Origin: Sporosarcina sp.
GTDB lineage: Bacteria; Bacillota; Bacilli; Bacillales_A; Planococcaceae
Assembly: GCA_029263945.1 (NCBI GenBank)
Contig: JARIDM010000212.1
Location: forward strand, 1-5,013
Direction: 5' to 3'
DNA length: 5,013 nucleotides
This document shows positions 1 to 5,013 of the stretch, piece after piece; position 1 is the first letter of the stretch; each line of letters starts with the position of its first letter. The translations under genes were made by a program, and so were the position numbers. The notes under the pieces are model-generated. The model did no database searches and was not told the origin of the DNA. It worked only from the letters and a program-made list of their open reading frames with translations.

Positions 1-140
1 ATGCATCTTCAGGAGATTATTCTTTAAAAGTAATGAGTTACGTCTCGTTAACCCTAATTCCATTCGTAATGGCTTACCAAGGTTGGAGTTATTATGTGTT
101 CCGTGAACGTCTAAAAGGGAAGGACCAGTTAGAGTACTAA
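1..140 (+). CDS. cydB: Cytochrome bd quinol oxidase subunit II, C-terminal end (partial)
   Basis: Only the last 45 codons are present (in frame from base 3, stop TAA at 138-140); the gene begins to the left of the window. The visible peptide has one hydrophobic stretch (VSLTLIPFVMAYQGWSYYVF, last transmembrane helix) followed by a short charged tail ending in KGKDQLEY. The WSYYVFRERL pattern after a final helix is what I recall from the C-terminus of Bacillus CydB, and the two downstream genes are cydDC-type, which supports the call. CydB is the integral membrane subunit that pairs with haem-bearing CydA in cytochrome bd, which oxidises quinol and reduces O2 to water with high affinity. The haem- and quinol-binding parts of the oxidase cannot be judged here. 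The stop codon shares its last A with the ATG of the next gene, so the genes are on one transcript. Confidence 0.88.
   Translation, partial: ASSGDYSLKVMSYVSLTLIPFVMAYQGWSYYVFRERLKGKDQLEY
115..124 (+). promoter_or_regulatory. Distant Shine-Dalgarno-like tract before the first ABC gene
   Basis: AAGGGAAGGA lies inside the 3' end of cydB and is the only good purine-rich tract ahead of ATG 140. It leaves 15 nt to the ATG, longer than the usual 6-10 nt, so it is a poor independent site. Together with the one-base TAATG overlap, this suggests that start at 140 depends largely on ribosomes that have just terminated on cydB. The choice of ATG 140 itself is safe, because the next in-frame TTG codons fall inside the first membrane helix. 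Confidence 0.4.
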
Positions 141-1873
141 TGGACAGAAGAAAAGGTCTTCCATCCTATCCTGGTAGCCGTAAGCTTTATATTTTGTTAA
201 CTTTGTTAATACTCCTAGAAGCATGCGCCATTGTACTACAAGCAATATTCCTTGGTAGAAGCATCACCTATTTATTTCAAGGGGCTGCTATACAGTCTAT
301 CGGAAAAGAGCTTATCTACTTTCTTGTATTTTTTATGCTGCGTCACGTTTTATCTCGGACGCAGCAACTTTTATCTGAACGATTTGCAGTACGAACAACA
401 AAAGCATTGCGTGAACAATTAACGGACGCTTATTTTAAGCTAGGGCCTCGCTTTGCGCAGTCAAATGGGACAGGCAATCTTGTTACGTTAGCAATTGAAG
501 GAATTGAACAAGTTAAAACCTATTTAGAAATTACAATTCCACGTATGATTCGCACCTTCATCATCCCAGCAATGCTTGCGATGTATATTTTTACTTTAGA
601 TAAAATATCATCAATCATTTTAATTGCGACCGTTCCAATTATTATTGTATTTATGATATTACTTGGTATGGCTGCACAGAAAACAGCAGACAATCAATAT
701 AATACGTATCGAATTCTTTCCAATCACTTTATCGATACGTTAAAAGGGTTAGAAACCCTTACGTATTTGGGGAAAAGCGAGGAACATGAAGGGAAAATTG
801 CACGTGTCAGCGAGCGGTATCGGAAAGCGACGATGAAAACGTTACGCATTGCTTTCCTCTCTTCATTTGCCCTCGACTTTTTTACAAGCTTATCGATCGC
901 ATTTGTTGCCGTTGGGCTTGGTTTTAGATTAATCGAAGGGACAACCATTCTTCTACCGGCTTTAACCATTCTTATTTTGGCACCCGAATACTTTTTACCA
1001 ATTCGACAAGTAGGAACAGATTTCCATGCAACGTTAGATGGACAAATTGCACTAAACGAAGTTGAATCAATCATCAAAACGCAAAAAGAGAAACAAACAC
1101 CGCAAATGAATACAGAAATCAACTGGGATTTATCTAAAAAGATTTCGTTTAATGGGATTACCGTAGCGCGTGAAGAAGGAAAACCAATTTTGGATCAACT
1201 AAACTTTTCATGGGAAGGGAACGGCGCAATTGGAATTGTCGGAGAATCTGGTGCAGGAAAGTCGACTTTCATCGATATTATTGCAGGATTTTTGCAACCA
1301 TCAAACGGAAGTATTGAAGTGAATGAAGAGAAGACATCCTCGCTGATGCGAGAAGATTGGACAAATCAAATTGCATACATTCCACAGCATCCATATATCT
1401 TCCCAACGTCAATCAAAGAGAATATTCGTTTTTACGAGCCAAATGCAACTAATGAAGAAGTCGAACGTGTTGTCAATGAAACCGGACTTCGTTCATTGGT
1501 AGAACAATTGCCTCATAACATAAACGAGCAAATCGGAGAAACTGGGCGAACATTAAGTGGTGGCCAAGAGCAAAGAATTGCAATGGCAAGAGCTTTACTT
1601 AGTAAAAGGCCGATTCTGATTTTAGACGAACCCACAGCCCATCTAGATATCGAAACGGAGTACGAATTAAAACAAGCGATGCTTCCACTGTTTAAAGACA
1701 AGCTCGTATTTCTTGCGACGCACAGAATTCATTGGATGAAAGAAATGGATCATGTGATTGTCTTGAAAGAGGGAAGAGTAGTGGAAAGTGGCAAACATGA
1801 TGCATTAATTGAGCATGAAGGTCCTTACACAGCGCTCATCCGACATCATAAGGGAAGGGGGAAACAGTTGTGA
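140..1873 (+). CDS. cydD: CydD-type subunit of the CydDC ABC exporter (cytochrome bd assembly)
   Basis: A 577-aa half-transporter: N-terminal membrane domain fused to a C-terminal ATPase. Hydrophobic segments fall at about residues 17-39, 54-70, 136-152, 157-178, 240-262 and 268-287, giving the six helices of a type IV ABC exporter half. The ATPase is complete: Walker A GESGAGKS 368-375, Q-loop Q416, signature LSGGQ 472-476, Walker B ILILDE with D496 and catalytic E497, D-loop D503, H-loop H528. The motif APEYFLPIRQ followed by G..FHA at 281-297, just before the linker, is characteristic of CydD proteins and separates it from other ABC exporters. It should form a heterodimer with the next gene's product in the cytoplasmic membrane. 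In E. coli this complex is required for cytochrome bd assembly; it has been described as an exporter of cysteine and glutathione and, more recently, as a haem transporter, so the substrate is unsettled. B. subtilis names the equivalent first gene cydC. Start ATG 140 overlaps the cydB stop by one base; its stop overlaps the next start. Confidence 0.93.
   Translation: MDRRKGLPSYPGSRKLYILLTLLILLEACAIVLQAIFLGRSITYLFQGAAIQSIGKELIYFLVFFMLRHVLSRTQQLLSERFAVRTTKALREQLTDAYFKLGPRFAQSNGTGNLVTLAIEGIEQVKTYLEITIPRMIRTFIIPAMLAMYIFTLDKISSIILIATVPIIIVFMILLGMAAQKTADNQYNTYRILSNHFIDTLKGLETLTYLGKSEEHEGKIARVSERYRKATMKTLRIAFLSSFALDFFTSLSIAFVAVGLGFRLIEGTTILLPALTILILAPEYFLPIRQVGTDFHATLDGQIALNEVESIIKTQKEKQTPQMNTEINWDLSKKISFNGITVAREEGKPILDQLNFSWEGNGAIGIVGESGAGKSTFIDIIAGFLQPSNGSIEVNEEKTSSLMREDWTNQIAYIPQHPYIFPTSIKENIRFYEPNATNEEVERVVNETGLRSLVEQLPHNINEQIGETGRTLSGGQEQRIAMARALLSKRPILILDEPTAHLDIETEYELKQAMLPLFKDKLVFLATHRIHWMKEMDHVIVLKEGRVVESGKHDALIEHEGPYTALIRHHKGRGKQL
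1851..1861 (+). promoter_or_regulatory. Ribosome binding site fixing the GTG start of the second ABC gene
   Basis: AGGGAAGGGGG ends 8 nt before GTG 1870, ideal spacing for a Bacillales ribosome. The first in-frame ATG (1894, codon 9) is preceded by pyrimidine-rich sequence with no SD, so GTG 1870 is the preferred start. The site lies within the last codons of the upstream gene. Confidence 0.8.
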
Positions 1874-3588
1874 ATACTTGGATTACCCCTTATATGAAAC
1901 AGCACAAAGGCCGAATGATGCTTGCCGTCTTTTTAGGCGTGCTAGGCGTTGGATCTAGTGCGATGCTACTGTTTATATCAGGTTATTTAATTTCAAAATC
2001 AGCACTTCGCCCCGAAAATATTATGATTGTCTATGTGCCAATTGTTGCCGTTCGAATGTTCAGTATTAGCCAAGCAGTCATGCGCTATTTAGAGCGATTG
2101 GTTGGCCATGACATCATATTACGGATTTTGGAAAAAATGCGAACACGGCTTTATCGGATATTACAACCGCAGGCATTACTTTTACAATCACGGTATAAAA
2201 CAGGTGATTTACTCAGTATGTTGTCGGAGGACATTGAGCATTTACAAGACTTTTATTTGAAATCAGTTTTCCCAAGTATTTTATCATTATTTATATACGG
2301 CATACTGATCGCAGTCCTTGGTTTATTTGACTGGGTATTTGCGCTCATGATGGCACTGGTGTTAGCTGTGATCATTCTCGTCATGCCACTCATTTCCTTG
2401 AAGCTTTCTCGACGTAAATATGTTGCGTTGAAAAAAGGCAAAAAGAAATTGTATGCCCAATTGACAGATGCCGTCTTTGGTTTATCAGATTGGGTTGCAA
2501 GTGGGCGCACTGCCGTATTTTTAACTGATTATAAAAAAGATGAAGAACAATTGTTAGCGATCGAAGTAAAGGTCAAGCGATGGCAACATATTCGGAGCGG
2601 GATCATACAACTATTTATTGGGATTGCGGTCATTATGATGATTGTTTGGTCTGGCACTCAGGTAGACGTCGGCAATATAGAACCGACAATCATTGCAGCT
2701 TTTGCCTTGATGATGTTGGCGATTACAGATGCGCTTTCACCTACTTCTGAAGCAATAGAAGAAATGCCGATTTATGAAGAATCGCTACATCGTTTAACGG
2801 AAATTGAAACACAAGAAACACCCATAGATAAGGCGAACTTAAAACTAGCAGCCACCGATATGGAGGATTGTGCGATAAAGTTGGAAAGCGTTTCTTTCCA
2901 ATATCCGCAAACAAGCGAAAATGTGATTAACAATCTGTCGTTGGAAATTAAGAAGGGTAAGAAAGTTGCCATATTGGGACGCAGTGGAACTGGAAAATCT
3001 ACTTTGTTAAAACTATTGACAGGTACATTGAAACCTACACAGGGCACAGTATTAATTGAAGGCCAGGAAGCGAGCCAAAAATTACTAGCTGATTCTCTAG
3101 CGATTTTAAATCAAAAATCACATCTTTTTGACACGACAGTAGAAAACAATATAAGAATTGGACGTCCAGAAGCAACAGACTCCGAAATTAAAGAAGTTGT
3201 TGAACAAGCACAACTTTCAAAGTTACTTGCTGCCATTCCAACAGGACTCAAAACACAGATGGAAGAAATGGGGCATCGCTTTTCTGGTGGAGAACGTCAG
3301 CGAATCGCCTTAGCCCGTGTATTATTACAAGAAACACCAATTGTTATATTTGATGAACCGACAATTGGCTTGGATCCGAAAACTGAACATGCTCTGCTAC
3401 AAACGATGTTTAGTGCAGCGGCAGATAAAACAGTGATTTGGGTTACCCATCATTTAGCTGGAATTGAAAATATGGATGAAATCATATTTTTAGAAGAAGG
3501 GGAGATTGCTTTGCAAGGTAATCACAATACCCTACTTGCGACATCAGCTAAATATCGTGCATTATACGAGATGGACCAAGGGATTTAA
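1870..3588 (+). CDS. cydC: CydC-type subunit of the CydDC ABC exporter (cytochrome bd assembly)
   Basis: A 572-aa half-transporter starting at GTG and overlapping the previous stop by four bases (GTGA). Hydrophobic segments are at about residues 15-38, 51-67, 134-152, 155-176, 244-261 and 272-289. The ATPase carries Walker A GRSGTGKS 370-377, Q-loop Q415, signature FSGGE 471-475 (Phe in place of the usual Leu), Walker B IVIFDE with D495 and E496, D-loop D502 and H-loop H527. The segment RYLERLVGHD at 72-81 matches the CydC family hallmark (RYFERLVSHD in E. coli, as I recall it); H80 aligns with E. coli CydC His85, reported as a haem ligand. Family and order both point to the partner of the upstream CydD-type protein, forming the heterodimer needed to make functional cytochrome bd. 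B. subtilis calls this second gene cydD. It is the last gene of the operon: a strong hairpin follows directly after the stop. Confidence 0.93.
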   Translation: MNTWITPYMKQHKGRMMLAVFLGVLGVGSSAMLLFISGYLISKSALRPENIMIVYVPIVAVRMFSISQAVMRYLERLVGHDIILRILEKMRTRLYRILQPQALLLQSRYKTGDLLSMLSEDIEHLQDFYLKSVFPSILSLFIYGILIAVLGLFDWVFALMMALVLAVIILVMPLISLKLSRRKYVALKKGKKKLYAQLTDAVFGLSDWVASGRTAVFLTDYKKDEEQLLAIEVKVKRWQHIRSGIIQLFIGIAVIMMIVWSGTQVDVGNIEPTIIAAFALMMLAITDALSPTSEAIEEMPIYEESLHRLTEIETQETPIDKANLKLAATDMEDCAIKLESVSFQYPQTSENVINNLSLEIKKGKKVAILGRSGTGKSTLLKLLTGTLKPTQGTVLIEGQEASQKLLADSLAILNQKSHLFDTTVENNIRIGRPEATDSEIKEVVEQAQLSKLLAAIPTGLKTQMEEMGHRFSGGERQRIALARVLLQETPIVIFDEPTIGLDPKTEHALLQTMFSAAADKTVIWVTHHLAGIENMDEIIFLEEGEIALQGNHNTLLATSAKYRALYEMDQGI

Positions 3589-3589
3589 C

Positions 3590-3635
3590 AAAAAAGCGTA
3601 AACAGATTGTTTTTGACATCTGTTTACGCTTTTTT
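3590..3635. terminator. Bidirectional intrinsic terminator between convergent genes
   Basis: Perfect 18-bp inverted repeat: arm AAAAAAGCGTAAACAGAT at 3590-3607, 10-nt loop at 3608-3617, complementary arm at 3618-3635 ending in T6. The GC-containing core is 12 bp, flanked by A6 on one side and T6 on the other, so the hairpin reads as stem plus U-tract on either strand. It begins two bases after the stop of the cyd operon and lies 34 nt beyond the stop of the opposing malic enzyme gene, so it can end both transcripts. Confidence 0.93.
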
Positions 3636-3655
3636 AACTTGAAAGATTATTTAAA

Positions 3656-3673
3656 ATAAGTACGTTTACTTAT
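3656..3673. repeat. Small AT-rich hairpin over the malic enzyme stop codon
   Basis: ATAAGTA (3656-3662) and TACTTAT (3667-3673) are perfect inverted arms of 7 bp around a 4-nt CGTT loop. The minus-strand stop codon (3670-3672) lies within the right arm. Only one G-C pair is present, so stability should be low and there is no proper U-tract; it is more likely incidental or a minor 3'-end structure than a terminator. Confidence 0.35.
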
Positions 3674-4851
3674 ACAGGAATTATTTCAGCAACGCCAGAA
3701 TGAATTGCAGCTTCACTAACCGCTTTTGAAACAACATCTACGACACGGGGGTCGAATGGATTAGGAATTACATAATCTTCCGCTAAATCATCCATAGAGA
3801 TTAAAGAGGCGATTGCAAGCGTAGCAGCTAACTTCATTTCATCGTTAATATCTGTGGCTCTTACATGTAAGGCCCCTTTAAATATTCCAGGAAATGCGAG
3901 TACATTATTTACCTGGTTCGGATAGTCTGAACGACCAGTTGCAATCACACGAACACCATATTCTTTTGCTTGTTCTGGAAGTATTTCAGGGATCGGATTC
4001 GCAAGCGCAAAAACAATTGGATCATTATTCATTTGTTCGATAAGTTCTTTTGTGAGCACTTTAGCTACAGATACTCCGATAAATATATCCGCATTATTTA
4101 ATGCATTTTTTAAATTGCCTTTTTCATTTAAATGATTTGTACAATTTGCGATTTGTTCTTTAATTGGATTCATACCATTTGGACGGTTCTGATAGATAAT
4201 TCCTTTTGAATCACACATAATTATATTTTTAACCCCAAGTGCTAGTAGTAATTTTGTAATTGCTATCCCCGCCGCACCAGCACCGTTAATGACGATTTTC
4301 ACTTGCTCAATCGATTTATTAACTAACTTTAGGGAATTCAATAAACCTGCGCCTACCACAATTGCTGTTCCGTGTTGGTCGTCATGAAATACAGGAATAT
4401 TACATTCTTCACGTAAGCGCTCTTCGATTTCAAAACACCGCGGAGCGGATATGTCTTCGAGATTTATCCCTCCAAAAGTTGGGGTGAGTATTTTTACGGT
4501 ACGAATGATTTCTTCTGTATCAGTAGTTGCTAAACAGATCGGGAATGCATCAATATCCGCAAATTTCTTTAAGAGTAACGCTTTTCCCTCCATAACGGGT
4601 AAAGAAGCTGTTGGGCCAATGTCTCCTAGCCCTAAAACGGCTGTACCATCTGTAACAATTGCAACCAAATTACCTTTAATCGTATAGTCATACACCTTAG
4701 AAGGATCCTTGTAAATTTCAACACATGGTTCTGCAACACCTGGTGAATAAGCTAAGCTCAAATCAACATTATTTTCTAGTGGAACCTTTGACGCAATCTC
4801 CATTTTTCCTCTTCCTTGTCGATGAATCTCCAATGCAGATAAACGCTTCAT
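3670..4851 (-). CDS. Malic enzyme, short bacterial (YtsJ-like) type
   Basis: A complete 393-aa cytosolic enzyme of the short two-domain malic enzyme family, catalysing oxidative decarboxylation of L-malate to pyruvate and CO2 with reduction of NAD(P)+. Visible motifs: AYSPGVAEPC at 34-43 with the probable general acid Tyr35; MEGKALL with the probable catalytic Lys90; metal ligands in GGINLEDI (E132, D133) and FHDDQHGT (D157/D158); dinucleotide-binding GAGAAG at 190-195; substrate-site asparagines in ALANP (N285) and NQVNNVLAFPGIFKGAL (N315/N316). The sequence follows B. subtilis YtsJ closely as I remember it, including MCDSKG (212-217) at the end of the second strand of the nucleotide fold. 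YtsJ prefers NADP, so NADP preference is plausible but not proven. It lacks the roughly 17-residue C-terminal tail of YtsJ (410 aa). There is no C-terminal phosphotransacetylase-like domain as in E. coli MaeB. ATG 4851 is supported by an SD site and a family-typical N-terminal length. It is transcribed convergently with the cyd operon and appears monocistronic within the window. Confidence 0.93.
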   Translation of the reverse strand: MKRLSALEIHRQGRGKMEIASKVPLENNVDLSLAYSPGVAEPCVEIYKDPSKVYDYTIKGNLVAIVTDGTAVLGLGDIGPTASLPVMEGKALLLKKFADIDAFPICLATTDTEEIIRTVKILTPTFGGINLEDISAPRCFEIEERLREECNIPVFHDDQHGTAIVVGAGLLNSLKLVNKSIEQVKIVINGAGAAGIAITKLLLALGVKNIIMCDSKGIIYQNRPNGMNPIKEQIANCTNHLNEKGNLKNALNNADIFIGVSVAKVLTKELIEQMNNDPIVFALANPIPEILPEQAKEYGVRVIATGRSDYPNQVNNVLAFPGIFKGALHVRATDINDEMKLAATLAIASLISMDDLAEDYVIPNPFDPRVVDVVSKAVSEAAIHSGVAEIIPV

Positions 4852-4860
4852 ATTATCCTA

Positions 4861-4868
4861 TCCTCTCT
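4861..4868 (-). promoter_or_regulatory. Ribosome binding site of the malic enzyme gene
   Basis: On the minus strand AGAGAGGA ends 9 nt before ATG 4851. A second purine run TAGGA (4856-4860) is only 4 nt from the ATG, too close to be the main site. The position supports ATG 4851 as the start. Confidence 0.7.
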
Positions 4869-4911
4869 TTAGACATTTATTTGTTTAGATTTATAATTAT
4901 TAACACAACTA

Positions 4912-4938
4912 ATTCTAAAAAACAAGCACACATGTCGA
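4912..4938 (-). promoter_or_regulatory. Candidate promoter for the malic enzyme gene
   Basis: Minus-strand TCGACA (4933-4938, five of six against TTGACA) and TAGAAT (4912-4917, five of six against TATAAT), but with a short 15-bp spacer. An alternative is TTTAGA (4914-4919) with TATAAA (4890-4895) and an 18-bp spacer, weaker at -35. The whole 162-bp upstream region is so AT-rich that chance -10-like hexamers are common; a promoter should exist here, but which pair is used is uncertain. Confidence 0.3.
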
Positions 4939-4939
4939 A
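4933..4939 (+). promoter_or_regulatory. Candidate Spo0A box
   Basis: TGTCGAA is an exact match to the Spo0A-binding heptamer. It overlaps the candidate -35 hexamer of the malic enzyme gene on the opposite strand. A single 7-mer can occur by chance, and the flanks are only partly like the extended T/A-rich 0A box, so this is a candidate only. Confidence 0.3.
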
Positions 4940-4999
4940 ATATACTAAATAATTAATTAATGATAAAATAGTATTTTTATTAAAAACCTAACTTTTTTC

Positions 5000-5011
5000 T
5001 TACATTTGTAA
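5000..5011. promoter_or_regulatory. TACAnnTGTA dyad (CopY/BlaI-type operator candidate)
   Basis: TTACA-TT-TGTAA is a perfect inverted repeat with 5-bp arms. Its core TACATTTGTA matches the TACAnnTGTA pattern bound by CopY and resembles the TACATATGTA core of BlaI/MecI operators. The outermost bases of the extended cop-box consensus (4998 and 5013) do not fit. It lies about 150 bp upstream of the malic enzyme start and could belong to an unseen gene to the right. Confidence 0.25.
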
Positions 5012-5013
5012 CG

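Noticed and set aside
724..1122. Open frame of 132 codons on the minus strand inside the first ABC gene
   Set aside because: It lies wholly antisense to a well-supported ABC transporter gene, encodes no recognisable motif and has no convincing ribosome site.
2253..3047. Minus-strand open frames at 2253-2510 and 2772-3047 within the second ABC gene
   Set aside because: Both are antisense to the strongly conserved CydC-type reading frame and look like chance frames.
4890..4907. Rex-like operator on the minus strand (TTGTGT...TTATAA), tempting because Rex controls cyd genes in Bacillus
   Set aside because: Only the left half resembles TTGTGA; the right half differs at two of six bases from TCACAA. 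In such AT-rich DNA this is not convincing.
4451..4952. Plus-strand open frames at 4451-4687 and 4725-4952
   Set aside because: The first is wholly antisense to the malic enzyme and the second mostly so, running into its AT-rich leader. Neither has a family resemblance or a usable SD.
4962..4999. AT-rich dyads and the T6 tract (ATAAAA...TTTTTAT; AAAAACCTAACTTTTTT) as a terminator
   Set aside because: The stems have essentially no G-C pairs, so they would be unstable; low-complexity sequence explains them.
4852..5013. CcpA cre site, riboswitch or T-box in the malic enzyme leader
   Set aside because: No match to the cre pattern, and no structured GC-bearing stems or leader-specific motifs were visible in this short AT-rich region.
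1..5013. A new defence, mobile or otherwise undescribed system
   Set aside because: All four genes are recognisable housekeeping genes with intact motifs in expected operon order, with no repeats, insertion ends, integration marks or unexplained long gaps.

Overview
The window looks like chromosomal DNA from a low-GC Gram-positive bacterium of the order Bacillales. The reasons are AT-rich coding DNA, purine-rich Shine-Dalgarno sites, a GTG start with strong SD, and proteins whose closest remembered relatives are the Bacillus CydBCD proteins and the YtsJ-type malic enzyme. Genus cannot be fixed by eye; a spore-forming relative of Bacillus, Lysinibacillus or Solibacillus would fit.

Left part (1-3588, plus strand): the distal end of a cytochrome bd oxidase operon. 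It holds the last 45 codons of cydB (stop at 138-140), then two complete half-size ABC transporter genes that together encode the CydDC-type exporter needed to assemble cytochrome bd. The genes are fused head to tail: cydB and the first ABC gene share one base (TAATG), and the two ABC genes overlap by four bases (GTGA). This implies one mRNA with coupled translation. cydA, the rest of cydB and the operon promoter lie outside the window to the left. Naming caution: by protein subfamily the first ABC gene is CydD-type and the second CydC-type (E. coli usage), whereas B. subtilis calls the first cydC and the second cydD.

Middle (3589-3669): an 81-bp convergent gap with a perfect 18-bp A-stem-U hairpin that should terminate transcription from both sides, plus a small AT-rich hairpin over the stop codon of the opposing gene.

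Right part (3670-4851, minus strand): a complete 393-aa malic enzyme (malate to pyruvate + CO2 with NAD(P)H), transcribed towards the cyd operon. Its upstream region (4852-5013) is very AT-rich and holds the ribosome binding site, weak candidate promoters, an exact Spo0A-box heptamer overlapping one candidate -35, and at the extreme edge a TACAnnTGTA dyad of the CopY/BlaI operator type.

The cyd genes serve microaerobic respiration (quinol oxidation and its assembly); the malic enzyme serves central carbon and reductant balance. Nothing shows that the two are functionally linked beyond both touching redox metabolism. I see no mobile element, CRISPR, RNA gene or clearly new system here; the findings concern regulation, overlaps and RNA structure.
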